Shown piece by piece: positions 45,113 to 60,953 of a DNA stretch of 64,000 nt. The first letter of the stretch is position 1. Each line of letters opens with the position of its first letter. The stretch is from Bolinopsis microptera. Its lineage: Eukaryota; Ctenophora; Tentaculata; Lobata; Bolinopsidae. Location: positions 13,018,944-13,082,943 of the forward strand of contig NC_087083.1 of assembly GCF_026151205.1 (NCBI RefSeq), written 5' to 3'. The notes beneath the pieces were generated by a model. The model had not been told where the DNA came from. It did no database searches and saw nothing but the letters and a program-made list of their open reading frames with translations. The position numbers and the translations under genes were made by a program.

Positions 45113-45129
45113 TAAGTAGTTTGACAAGC

Positions 45130-45720
45130 TTGCAAAGTTTCAAAAGATTTCAAGAAGAACTTTATACAATCACAACGGCAATCCAAAGTTGACAGAAAAT
45201 GGTGAAAATAACAATTTTCAGTGATTTTAGCAATTTTATTTTTATATCAATTTGGGCGTGTCCCCAAGTGTGCAACTTTTTGAATTTCAACTTTAAAACT
45301 AGCCGTATACACAATATAGACCTATATAGGAAGCAGAACTAAGCTCCACAACCCAAGGGACGGCCCAACACCAGAAAATACTAAATCGCAAAATTGGCGT
45401 TTTTATAAAATTATTCTTCAAAAAAGCACTAACTTCGATAGCGAATATTTTTACGAAGAGCAAGCTAAAAAAACCTTTCCGATAGATTTTCAGAATGTTT
45501 GAACAATTATCTAACTTCAATATGCTACAATTGACTGGCAAAGCGTTTATCCCTGAATATATATAATATATGTGTATAGCACGACAATCTATCGTAAAAC
45601 AGGGGTTCCAGAAAACCAATTTCCCGATACTCCTGATTTTTTTTTGCGGTCGATTTGGTCAACGTCTAGACGCCCTGCAAAACTGCTTCAGAACTCTAAC
45701 TCAATTTTAACATGGTTTTT
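45130..45720. repeat. Member of a 0.6-1 kb repeat family (others at 53930-56400 and 58500-59340)
   Basis: Shares AATCCAAAGTTGACAGAAAA or its variants, CAATTTGGGCGTGTC, GGAAGCAGAACT, CGACAATCT(A/G)TCGTAAAACAG and TTTGGTCAACGTCTAGACGC with the other members. This copy is uninterrupted at 45410 and so preserves the site occupied by the Helitron-like element in the 54-kb copy. Confidence 0.85.
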
Positions 45721-45771
45721 AAGGCACCTGAATAGTGAATATGGCGATTTTGGGGTTTTTACCGAATTTCG

Positions 45772-46035
45772 TCGGCCGGGTGGTGTAGTGGTAACACGAT
45801 CGCCTCCCAAGCAGAAGACCCGGGTTCAAATCCGGTCGGATGCAAGTCGGCCAGTTACCAAGCTGTGATTTGGTACAGCTTTGGCTGGTGATACACACTC
45901 TCTGGCTCGTAGGATTAAACCCTCTACAGCTAGTATAGTGCCTCGGCACAGGGTGGCTTAGGGTTACTGAAAAGGAGATAAGCACCTCAGGCCATCCCAA
46001 CGTTCGGGAGAGACCTGCCCTTGTATTTTGTATGT
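45772..46035 (+). mobile_element. tRNA-derived SINE
   Basis: Head resembles tRNA-Gly: A-box-like TGGTGTAGTGGTAACACG, an anticodon region CGCCTCCCAAG and B-box GGTTCAAATCC. The acceptor stem does not close, and a 190-bp body follows (ending near CGGGAGAGACCTGCCC), so it is a SINE, not a tRNA gene. Confidence 0.75.
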
Positions 46036-46544
46036 ATAACAGTGCTGGCGCGTATTTTGCGCAAATTTCTTAAAAACCGTACCTCCACACATAAACTATT
46101 TTTTATTTTTGTCATCTTTGACATCGAATTAGAATGTTTTGAAACAAAATTAAACCCGCTGAACGACTTCCAACGAGCCTTAATACCTGGAAAAACAGTT
46201 AATATAAGGGGTATAATAGTATAAAATGTATAATTTTATTATTATTATCAAACTTTACACAAATCCAAAGTAGTTACTAAGAACATCCTAAAGACCTGAT
46301 AAGTCAACTTAAAAGACTTGCAGAACTGAAAACTTACTATAAATGCAAAAAATGCAGAACTTAAAACTGAAAATTATCAAAATCAAAAATTATGCAAAAA
46401 ATTGAACTTAAAAGTAAAACTGAAATTCTAGAACTAAACAAATTCAAAATAAATTTCTCCACAATTGGCGGTTCGAGGTTAAATGCCTTAAGTCTGTCAA
46501 GTCGTCACTATTATTCAAGTAAATATTTCTTTTATTCAAATCGT

Positions 46545-48167
46545 CTAAAATATTTTTAAAAATATTACATTGATGCATCTACCAATCCTACCCCTCATAT
46601 TTGACATACTAATACTATCAACAGCAAAATTTAGAGCTAGTTGTGGTGGTGAGTTGCAGTCGCTACGAAGAATGTGCCCAAACATTTTCCAGCGGGATTT
46701 ATGAACTCTCTCTGAAACTGGAGTTACATTGCAACGAGCATACAAGTCCTTGTTGTTGATGATGCGGGGATAGGTCATCATGTTGATGATACGTCTTAGA
46801 TGTTTGCGTTGACATACATCAATTTTATTGATAATGTTCTGTGGAGCTGCCCAGCTGTTACAGTTGTACAATAAAACAGGGGTAACAAATGCTTCATACA
46901 GCTTGATTTTTACAGGAAGAGAAATGCAGGATTTCTCTGCCCACACCTTGCTGTATTTCTCAAAGGCAGCGTAAGCAAGGATGCATCGGCGAGAGATATA
47001 AGCCTTACTGCAGAGCCTGGATCCAAGAGAAATAGTGTTGCGCCAGGGCTCTCTGTTCTTCACAGGTTCACCCTTGGCGTCTACCTCGTCCTTATCTGCA
47101 ATGTAGAAGTGGACATGTTCTGTTTTGTCCTCGTTCACAAACAGGTTCCATTCTTCAAGGATCTCCTTACATATGGGCAGCATTTCTCTAAGAGTTTCCT
47201 CATCCTCGTCTGCAAAATCGCCATCGTCGGTGTATTCCCATTGAATAGGCATGAGGGTCTCGGGGTTGAACGGTGGGTTAGGCCGAATGGTCATCACTAG
47301 TATGGTATTCACTACTGCACGGAAGTGGTACAAAGCTCCAGCAAAGTACAGTGTGAAGAATGCACCAGATGCAGCATCACCTTGAAACGAACCCTCGGAT
47401 GTTTCAAACTCTAAGGAAATGGTGTTGTTGATTTGTATCCTCAATTTGGTGTTGGAGAGCAAGTATCTCGCCAAACGAATGTCATACTCACAACAACCAG
47501 CATCAGCAAAAAGTTCCAGGATAACTGATCACTTGATGGTATCGAAGGCCGAGCTCATGTCGATTCCCATCTTGTGGAACTCCCATCTCTTCTCTTTCAC
47601 AACAGAAATCAGAATTCGATGAGTCCAGACGATGTTGGCACAACTATGACCAGCCTTGTAGGCATTTTGCCATGGTCAATTGTAATCTGCAATTTGTCTT
47701 TGAATTCTGTGTAGAGTTATCAAGGAGAGCAGTTTCCTAGTTCCATTCAGAAGGCAAAGATGTCTGAGACTCTTTAGAGGTCCTTTTGGTTTCCCTGGCT
47801 TCTGAAGAGGGGTTAGAAACCCTTCCGTAAAAGAGGGTACATGCTCATGTTCTTCAAATGATTGATTAATGAGACATGCATATTGCTGGAAGAATACAGG
47901 TGGTTCATACTTCAGCAGCTCATTAGGAATCTCATCAGGACCTACTGCTTTCCCATTTTTCAACTTTGAAGCAGCATATATTGGACTTCTGAGGAAGTTA
48001 TAGAACTAGAAGTATTCAGAGGACGTGGGGGTCCAGTGAATGGTACCAAAGGAGGGTCTGAGCTGGTGTAGTGATTTTTAAACCACTCTCTAATTATACT
48101 TGCTTTCTCATCGTCACTTGCAACTAGCTGATTTTCAGAGTTGAAGACAGATATTGGCTCTGACTCT
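46545..48167 (-). mobile_element. APE-type LINE: RT domain (host of a nested insertion)
   Basis: In order on the minus strand: SVFNSENQLVASDDEKASII, NGKAVGPDEIPNELLKY (RT N-terminus), GIDMSSAFDTIK (motif A), SEGSFQGDAASGAFFTLYFA (motif B), WEYTDDGDFADEDEE (motif C, YTDD), FVNEDKTEHVHF (motif D), then thumb and a C-terminal segment, CQRKHLRRIINMMTYPRIIN and RWKMFGHILRSDC. The frame from 47963 to 46545 is continuous apart from two TGA codons (47676-47678, and after DTIK), plus one shift near 47960. Its endonuclease part is at 49810-50481, beyond the nested element. Inactive. Confidence 0.8.
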
Positions 48168-49750
48168 TTTTTTTTTTTTTTTTTTAAGAGAGGCTGGGCC
48201 AAGATAGCCCACGAGAGGATAGCATTGAGATGCTCTGCCTACCTCTGGGGTGTGGCAACCTTGGGGAAGGTTGCCGGTGAAATCAGAGTGATTGGTGGAG
48301 GATGGTGTAAGATGATATATGAGTCAAAATGATACGCTTAAATGCCAGCTGGGTTTGGAAAAGTAAAACGAGACGAGACAGCATATGAGCTAATACTTTA
48401 AGTCACCCCGGTCTTATCCAGCTCTTCCGGCACAATTAAGCGTTTGGTGCGGTTTGCGAAATTGACAATTGTGGTGATGTGTTGGTTGTCGAATATGTCA
48501 TTGACAGAGAGGTAGTAGTCCTGGAAATATTGACCTCTAATTTGGGCAATAGCTGGACACTGTCCAAGGAAGTGTGAGACAGTTTCCTCTCCGTCGCCGC
48601 ACATAGGACAAGCACTGGTGTTTGATTTGCAAATGGTGTGAAGGTGTTTGTTTAAGCCGCAGTGACCCGTGATGAGGTGAACTGCAGTTCTGTAATCTTG
48701 TCTGTTTTTGCTGAGTGTAGTGTTGAGGTTTTTGATGATTTTAGCATGCTTGTGGCCGAGTGTCAGTTTGGTGTGTCTGGGACCGTCAGTTAACCAAGTT
48801 TCCTGATTCAGTCTGTTGACTTTGTTGTCGATTTGACGCTTGATGTAGGATTGTGGAATTGGACACTTCAAAGTGGATTCACTGGTTGTACCAAGCTTGG
48901 CCAGCTCATCTGCTTTTTCGTTCCCCCACAATCCGATGTGTGCTGCAATCCATCGTATCTCTAGCGTGTTGTTGGATCCGAGTGCATTAAGAGAGTCGTA
49001 ACAGTCTCTTGTAGTTCTACTTCGCGTTGAAAGCGCAGAGATAGCTTGTATAGATGAGAGACTGTCAGACCATATGATGATATGTGTGTTGGTATAGGTA
49101 GAGAGATATTTGCAAGCTTCAATGATGGCGGTGAGCTCTGTTTGGTAAACAGTGCAATAATCAGGGAGCTTGAATGATCTTTCTTCAAGGGTGGTGTTAT
49201 TGTTGTCAGTTGTGATGATATAGCCAGCCCCGCATCCTGAGTCTGTGAGTGACCCGTCAGTGTAGCAGGTGATCGTTTCACTGGTAATGTTGTCGATGGT
49301 GTTTTGAAGTGAATTTCTATATTCAGTGGTATCGGCTCCAGGAGTTGTGACGGTGAAGTGCCGTCCCAGCATCATGGTTGGTGTTGTTAGGTCTCTCGTT
49401 GCTCTAGGTGGGATAATGAGGTCTGCCATGAATTGTTTGTTGATAGTGGTATGATTTTTGATAGTTCCCTTCCTGAAAGCGATAGTTTCAAGAGTGAGGC
49501 TGCCATAAGCTTGTAGCCTGGCCGCACCCTTTGCTGCTTCGCCTTGCAGGAACAGTATGATGTCAGAAGTGACTCTTTGTTGGCAGCAAGAGCTCTCATG
49601 GTATAGCCTCGAACATCCTCTTCGTTTCGTCTGCAGCATTGATGGTGTCAGCTAGTTGGTTGGCTAGTAAAAGTTTATGTCTCTCGTCAGACATATTACA
49701 TACATGCTGATCTGATGAATGATGATGTCTTTGGGTTTTCTTCTTGACAT
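48168..49750 (-). mobile_element. I-superfamily LINE 3' part: RNase H and CCHC-type tail, nested, with poly(A)
   Basis: A 413-codon frame (49639-48398) holds a complete RNase H: TCYTDGSLTDSGCGAGYI (D), YQTELTAIIEACKYL (E), IIIWSDSLSSIQAI (D), RWIAAHIGLWGNEKADELAK (H and final D). It is followed by LITGHCGLNKHLHTI and a Cys/His knuckle CPMCGDGEETVSHFLGQCP. RNase H downstream of RT, followed by such a knuckle, is typical of I/Nimb/Loa-like LINEs. No RT is present, so it is 5'-truncated. A 3' UTR (48397-48186) ends in a 17-18-nt poly(T) on the plus strand (48168-48185), i.e. a poly(A) tail, immediately before RT-host sequence resumes. Confidence 0.8.
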
Positions 49751-49754
49751 CCTT

Positions 49755-49809
49755 GATAGTCTTCAGCCTCTGAAGACTATCAAGTCTTCAGAGGCTGAAG
49801 ACTTGATAG
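49755..49809. other. Two overlapping perfect hairpins at the LINE junction
   Basis: GATAGTCTTCAG/CCT/CTGAAGACTATC (49755-49781) and, overlapping it, arms CTATCAAGTCTTCAG and CTGAAGACTTGATAG around AGG (49777-49809). They lie at the 5' junction between the nested LINE and its host. Confidence 0.85.
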
Positions 49810-50481
49810 TTTCAAACAGTTGTTCGAATCATGTCTTAGTGTCAGCGGAAAGTGGAAGACTGTCAATTTGCTGAGTGACAGTTTGCTGGTACTGATCAAG
49901 TAGTTCCTTGTTGCAAACCATGCAGCGATGTCGTGTTGTACCTTTTAGCAGCTGATGTTCTGTTTCGGTATAACTTAGTTTGCTGCCTCAGGTCTATGGT
50001 AGGTTTTACAATCTTATAATCAGAATGTAGTTTAGCTCCTGCATAGGCCCTTGCATAATCAATCTGAGAAAAATAAGGGAAACTTCTTTTGGTCCTCAGT
50101 AGCAGCCGGATTTGATAAAGTTTTTGGGCAGTTCACGATTCGCATTTTGCATGGTAGTTTGTTAACAAACTTGGATGGAATAAAAAAGTCCATGAAAGCA
50201 ACTCGATCACTGATCTGATGAAATGAACGGAAATAATGATTGACACGAGCGTTGATTAAGAAACCCAGTCCACCATGACGTCCTGTCTTCTGGTCAAACA
50301 AAAGGAGGCGATGATTTCCTGGTAGTTTCTTATCCTCAAACTGACAAATTTTAGTCTCTTGAATCCCTATAATGTCCAAGTTATACCTATCACAGTCGTT
50401 ATCAAGCAAGCACTGCTTGTCTGTCTTCGTCAAACCTCGAACATTCCAAGTAGCAAAGCCGAGAAGAGCAATTGGTAACAT
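49810..50481 (-). mobile_element. APE-type LINE: endonuclease domain and linker
   Basis: From Met at 50481: LLGFATWNVRGLTKTDKQCL (Asn of the APE N-terminal motif), YNLDIIGIQETK (catalytic Glu), GGLGFLINARVNHYF. The domain is cut short near 50059. The sequence down to 49810 keeps coding-like text (RHRCMVCNKELLDQYQQTV) that belongs to the EN-RT linker. Same orientation and spacing as the RT at 46545-48167, so they form one element split by the nested LINE. Confidence 0.75.
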
Positions 50482-52302
50482 GGATTACGGTGACCAGTTC
50501 TACAGCGATCTTCCGCGTAGGGGTAGATAGTCTGGTTGCAGCAACCATGCGAGTCCATCACGAACTACACGCCATCCATAAAATGTATAATAGAATAATA
50601 AATTAACTTTAATGCCATCATGTGTGGCTGTGTTTCAGCTATGATCTTCATGCAAATTTTGCTGATACACCAACAAACTTGCTCAAAAGTTAACAAAAAA
50701 CATGGTTTTTTGGCTTATTTTTGGCCCAAAATACCCAGGGAAACTCAAACTTATAATCATTTCAAAACCGCTTTTAAATTTAATCGATTCTACGTTCAAA
50801 AATAAGTTTAGAAAGGTGTATATAGAGTCCCTATATAGCGTATTGAGCAGAAAATGTCCGTAAGAGCTTCTACTATAAAAGTCACGGTCATGCTTGCCAG
50901 CACTGTGATATATTGCTTTAAAGTTAAACAGTATTAAAGCTTTAACTTGAAGTTTAATGCATAGTAACAAAAAATCACGTACTGATCGTTTTTAATTGCG
51001 TGATCATCACTGCCAGTTCTCAATAATCAAGCATGAATTGGTGTGCAAGAGAGAAATTTATCGGTCACGTAAACTCAAAACATTGATAATATTAATATGC
51101 AGTGCATGCGATTTTAAATTGTGTGATTTAATAAAAGGGCCGTTAAGCGTTGAAGATACAAATCCGAAGTACTGTTTTCGAATTTGTTAGATGCATTAAT
51201 ATTTTTCCTGAAATTTAGACCTTTTTATGTTCTAGAAACCCCCTCGGCGCGACCGTCGCAGCCTTTATACCCCATTTCCTATTTTATTCAGACTCATCAG
51301 AAGTCGTTCGACAGGTCAATGGAAGATAAGAGGAAACCCGTGCACTAAATACTTTAATAGGCAGTTTTACACGAGACCCAATTGATGCTACCCAAATCTA
51401 TATGTTAAAGACTATCTGCATATTGATATAGTACTATAGTATATATACAGATGTATATTATGATACTATAATATGCAGATAGCCTTTAGCAGTTGTAGGC
51501 AGTAGGCTCAGCAAGAAAATGTTGGGTACGTGGCCAGGGACGTAGCCAGGAGTTTTTCCGAACATTTTTTGTCTTTATACTTGCTAGAATAAAATCTACA
51601 ATGATGAATTAATGCATTAGTCACAATATTCAATTTATAAAAAGTCGGTTTTACAAAATTTTGAGGGCAATATTATCCATTTGTAGGAAGTGAGAACAAT
51701 CAATTATTTGAAAATATCATAAATACCTACACAGAGTTCACACTATCTTACTATATATAAAGCGAGACGATATATATATTTATTTATCCGTGCCATTTTA
51801 CTGACACCACGGCATCAACTTTAACGCAACTTTCCGCAAAAACCGTAAAAGATATACAACTGAAACTTTTTTGACTGAGTCAAATGCTTTATAGGCCTTC
51901 AAATCAGCATGAAAAAATAAAAAATTGACCAAGGAATAATAATTTTAGTGCCCGAAATTTGGACTCCCAAGTGGTGTCAAAAACGCGAATTAAATAGGTA
52001 ATAATTATTCTAGTCTCTCGAGTCTTGACACCACTTTAGGGTTAGACGGGTTCCTGCTAGTAAGTATAATGAGTAACTGAAATACTTTTTACTCATTACT
52101 GACTGCCCACATTATTTCAATGATAACAAATAACTTTGAACTTACAACAGGTTTCTCCAACCTCGATTTGCAGCTCACCCGACCTGTTTTTTCAACAATA
52201 CTTGTAATTTGCAAGTTGCACTTTAATTGGTCTTATTATAGTGAATGTAGCCTGTAGCTCCCATTTATGTATACTGTAACTGTAAGTGTAACACTCGACA
52301 TA
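50482..52302. other. No gene recognised
   Basis: AT-rich. An imperfect inverted repeat with arms CTATCTGCATATT and AATATGCAGATAG (51412-51482) is the only visible structure. Confidence 0.5.
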
Positions 52303-53209
52303 TCTTATCGGACATTATTTGGACGGACATTACATGAACGGACATAATTATGAACGGACATTAATATGAACGCTCGAAGGCATTCAAAACCATCAAAAAT
52401 CCGAATTTTTTCAATTTTGTTGACGTTTTTTAAATTTCAGCAAATGATTTTTAAATCCATTTTTTATACAGTAAGTAAGAAAAGCAGTCATTGAGCAGTA
52501 AAAATGTTAAAATATGTGTACTTGATCAGTGTCTAATATCACATATCATCTTCATCAAATGGGTTTTCGTGCTTGAAATAGTCAATGTTTAAACTTAAAG
52601 CATCAGTGATTTCCAGCTTTAAGTTTATGGAAACCTTTTTTATCAAACTACCCCGGTCCTGCATTTCAGTGTTAACTTTTACAAGCCATTCGGCGTGAAG
52701 TGGTTTTATCTTAGACAACTTAAGGTTAACCTTAACATCACGTGGAGCTTTCCTAGCACTGTTTCATTACCGCACCCGAGTAATATGAACTATAACAACG
52801 TCGGGCAATGTCCTTGGAAACACGATTTACCGTAATACTAATATCTAGAGGCTGGAACAAGTTTGTCATGTTGGCGGGGACTAGTTCATGAACTATGTTG
52901 TTGAGTGCCATAATTTCGTTGACATTTTTCCGCCAAGTGACCCTTGAAAATATCATATACTAGCAGAGTTTTCTGTGCCTCCGGCAGACCAAAGAAAACC
53001 TTTCCGTCGTTAACTTACGGCACAATAAAGTTCTCAAAGTTGTCATATTCTGGACAAAAAGTTCGAAATGAAAAAATTTTTGAAATAATTTCAAAGGACT
53101 TTAACTTGGACGGACATTAATTGAACGGACTTTATTTGAACGGACATTAAGATGAACGCTAGGGCCTCCAGCGTTCAAGTAATGTCCGTCCAAATAAGGT
53201 CCGATAAGG
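52303..53209 (-). mobile_element. pogo-like DNA transposon remnant with terminal inverted repeats
   Basis: Left end TCTTATCGGACATTATTTGG and inverted right end CCTTATCGGACCTTATTTGG continue as GACGGACATTAC(A/T)TGAACG; TA flanks both ends (52301-52302, 53210-53211). Subterminal GAACGGACATTA copies are present. On the minus strand a transposase C-terminus is readable: ALNNIVHELVPANMTNLFQP then LDIS (the segment before the last catalytic residue in DDE_1/pogo transposases), and, after a shift, SKIKPLHAEWLVKV and a DEDD-rich end. The catalytic core upstream is deleted. Part of the internal sequence recurs at 57420-57990 and 60350-60920. Confidence 0.75.
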
Positions 53210-53349
53210 TAGTGCTGAATGGGCACTCATGTGTCAATTGTTTCATACCGAATTCTTTTTCTTTCTTCTAATTTCGCAGTAACCATTTCCAATTTTTGAG
53301 GGGGGCTCATAAAATTTTCGGGAGGGCCCCTTGCCCCATGCAGGGGAGG

Positions 53350-53660
53350 CCCAGGGGGGTTGCGATCGAGTCGATACATAGTATTTCGGGATAAGGGTGG
53401 TAGTAAGTGAATTAGCTGAAGCTTACTGAATCTTTATTGCCGAGTACAGCTGCCTTCGGGTAGTTCTTTTTATTTTTAATCTACTACAATTTTAAATGAA
53501 TGGGAAAAGCGAGCGACCGATTTCATTCTTGGTATCATTTTGCATTTGCAGACGGTCAATCAAATAAATATCATTTCCTTTTGTTTGAGAAAGAGAGACA
53601 CTGGTAGCGGTCCACTCTACTCATGATTATGGGTTTTGGTCAAGTATCACCTCTTTTTGA
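53350..53660. repeat. Rearranged copy of the 31.9-32.5 kb repeat
   Basis: 53365-53470 matches 32365-32460 in direct orientation (GTATTTCGGGATAAG, TCTTTATTGCCGAGTA), while 53480-53620 matches 31870-31985 as the reverse complement (GGGAAAAGCGAGCGACCGAT). Confidence 0.75.
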
Positions 53661-54218
53661 TTATAATTTCAGGGTACTTTTTCCTTTGAAAACATTTCCT
53701 TGTGTTGAGGTAAGCATATCGGTCGATCACTGACTGAACATGTCACATTATAGTCATTCAAATTGGCATTAAATTCATATACAATGGCATTGAACTGTCG
53801 TGGCAAAGCAGAATTTGTTCGAAATCACGAATGAGCAAAATTCTCACCTTTCGCACGTGCAAACTGTGAGCGGACGTTGCGTGCGCATCCAATATCTAAT
53901 CACCTTTAAATTTTGCATATTTGTAATTAATGTATAGTTTAATAAGCATGCAAAGTTTCAAAGTATTTTAAGAAGAACTGTAATCACAACGGCACTCCAA
54001 AGTTGACAGAAAATGGTGAAAACAGTAATTTTCAGTGATTTTAGCAATTTTCTATCAATTTGGGCGTGTCAACACTTGTGCAACTTTTCGATTTTTAACT
54101 TCAAAACTAGCCTAATGCACCATTTATACCTATAGGAAGCAGAACTGAGCTCCACAACCCAAGGCATGGCCCAACACCAGAGAATACTAAATCGTAAAAT
54201 TGACGTTTTTATAAAATA

Positions 54219-58021
<3,803 letters not shown>

Positions 58022-58084
<63 letters not shown>
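58022..58084. repeat. (CT)n microsatellite between the duplicates
   Basis: About 62 bp of CT, at the joint of the two 2.87-kb copies. Confidence 0.95.
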
Positions 58085-58087
<3 letters not shown>

Positions 58088-60953
58088 GTCCAAACAGACC
58101 CCAAACACTAACAGTCCCCCCTCCCCTAATAAGCTTATGGTATAAAATTACAGCGAATCTTCCGGGCTAATCCAATTATGACGCTACTTAAATGCAGCTA
58201 TAACATATCATACAGTAATGAGAGAGAGAGAGAGCAAGCCCCGTAACTCTTGCCGTTCTGCTCAAGCAATTTTATGTAACATTTGTGGTACAAAACCATC
58301 AATTAAACCACTTACCTACCACCGGCCGATTAAAAAAAAATTTTCTTATGGGCTTCATCAGAGATTTGTCGGCACTATACCGAAAAAACCAGTCCCGTAA
58401 CTCTTACCGTTTTTTTTGTATAACCGACCGGAAATTACACACGGACGGACACACAGACGATCAGACAGACACACACACATCCTGGTGTTATTAAGGTGAT
58501 TCTTCAAAAAAGCACTAACTTCAATGTTCAATGACGAATATCTTTAGGAAGGAGCAAGCTAGGCAAACTTTCCGGTAGATTTTCAGATTGCTTAAACAAT
58601 TATCTAATTTCAACAAGGCCTAAAATTTTGAATAAAATAACTCCTTTATGCTGTAAAATCGACTTGAAATGATGTTACTAATTTGTCAAAAATCAAGTTT
58701 TAAAATCGCTTAAATTGATGACACAGTGCATGGCTTAACGAAGGGCCCCGCCGACCCTGCTGTGCAGTGTGCGGGGGGGGGTGCCATCTTAGGGGGCGCC
58801 AAATCTTTGTTTAAATGTGGGATAATTTGGGAAAACTTAACTACTTTACAGTTTACACCGTATGTGATTTATTGGGTCAGGAATATCGAAGAGAACATTT
58901 AACTTCCTGTATGTTTTCTTAGAGTTAGATCACTGATCTATCGGGTCAGGAAATTCGAAGAAAATATGTATATTATAGGATAGGAATTAGGAATGTGTCG
59001 TCGATTATGCTCACAACTTTCCCGCACAGAAAAGCGTATCCCTCGTATGTAGTGAAAATCGGGTCTACAAATATTTATCCTCCTAAATTTGTTGATCAAT
59101 CACCATAAAACTTTCCGAATATGTCTACGGACACTTAAATACAGGCTACAATTGACTGGCAAAGCGTCTATCACTGAATATATAATATATATGTACGTAT
59201 ATATGTATCACGACAATCTGTCGTAAAACAGGGGTTCCAGAAAATCAATTTCCCGATATTCCTGAAACTTGAAACTTTTTTTGCAGTAGATTTGGTCAAC
59301 GTCTAGACGCCCTGCAAAATTTTGTAAAGCGAATCGTTACCTATGAAATAAAATGACCCAATTCCCATAACACAGAAAATGAAAATTAATTTCAAACTGT
59401 GTAGCAAATTGTGAATTGTTATCATTTTCGTGTAGTTCTCAATCTTACACTGTTTGACAAGCTCGCTTTTCCCATTCCTTCTTATCAGTTCCTTCGTCAT
59501 TTATCAATTACTTTGATAAATGGATAGCACATTTACTCCTTGTACATTATAATGCGCCGTGAATTCGCTGTAATTGTATTTATATATCAATATGTCCATT
59601 GTCTATATCCACAATCAATTTTATTGAGGGCTGAAATAATTGGAGTATTCAAGTAAAACTATATTCAAATGTTTAGGGTTATGGTTAGAGTTATGGTTAT
59701 ATGGTTATGGTTATCTCCGATTCTTCGGGTTTGTGTTTATGGTTTGGATTGGGGTGAGGGTTTATACAAAACCGTTTTATTATCAACAGCTTCTTTATTT
59801 TGTTTTATTTTTACTTAAAATACCCAATCATTTTTTCAGGACAAACAATCAAAATCAAATGTCGTAACGCGATTTATCTAATTTAATTTTAAATTGTTGG
59901 CATTGAGTTTACTGTTTTATTAGAAATTTCTTTGAAAGAATCATCAGCAGTTGGAATTGCAGTACGTTTTTTTCATCAAGTAGATCAGAGCAGTTGGAAT
60001 TTGTGTTACCTGGACAGTGGACAATTAGATTACCGCAGTCTGTAGGACGTTGACTATATATCTGCAGACTGGTAACCTAATTTTACAGGTAATAAACACA
60101 TACCTTTGCTGTGACTCAAGGCAAATCACAGATGACCTTTTGATTGTGGAATTCGATTAAAAGTTCCTTTGAGATCCTTGCACCTCTTAATATTGCTTCT
60201 GCGGAACAAGTATAGAGAGCAGTTGGAATTTGTGTTACCTGGACAATTAGATTACCTGTAGTCTGTAGGACTAGGAGTATATTAAAGTCACTATTGTGAC
60301 GGTACATTAGAAATAGAATTTTTTAATTCATTTTTCTTTGACGTTTTTTATTTCAGCAAATGATTTTTAAATCCATTTTTATTCAGTAAGTAAGAAAAGC
60401 AGTCGTTAAGCATTAAAAATGTTAAAATATGTGTACATGATCAGTGTTTAATATCACATATTATCATCTTCATCAAATGGGTTTTCGTGCATAGAATAGT
60501 CCATGCTTAAAGCATCAGTGGTTTCTAGCTTTATGGAAACCTTTTTTTATCAAACTAGCCCGGTCCTGCATTTCAGTGTTAACTTTTACAAGCCATTCTA
60601 CGTAAAGTGGCTTTATCTTAGACAACTTTAGGTTAACCTTAACATCACGTGGAGCTTTCCTAGCACTGTTTCATTACATCCCCTGAGTAATATGAACTAT
60701 AACAACGTCGGACAATGTCCTTGGCAACACGATTTACCGTAATATCTAGAGGCTGGAACAAGTTTGTCATGTTGGCGGGGACTATAGCTCATGAACTATG
60801 TTGTTGAGTGCCATAATTTCGTAAACTTTTTCCGCCAAGTGACCGGCCTTGAAAACATCATATACTAGTAGAGTTTTCTGTGTCTCCGGCACCTAGGAGA
60901 ACCTTTCCGTCGTTAATTTACTGTCTCTAGGCTTGTTGTGCAGATGAATCGTC
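58085..60953. repeat. Tandem duplication, right copy (2.87 kb)
   Basis: Starts GCAGTCCAAACAGACCCCAA exactly as at 55151 and ends CAGATGAATCGTC as at 58011-58023. It contains the 5' third of the Helitron-like element, a repeat-family segment, and a pogo fragment. Confidence 0.95.

Noticed and set aside
45772-45850. Functional tRNA-Gly gene
   Set aside because: Acceptor stem does not close and a SINE body follows.
47529-47678. Two TGA codons in an otherwise continuous RT frame, as a hint of UGA recoding
   Set aside because: The same element has a frameshift and a nested insertion, and other genes here end in TGA; ordinary decay explains it.
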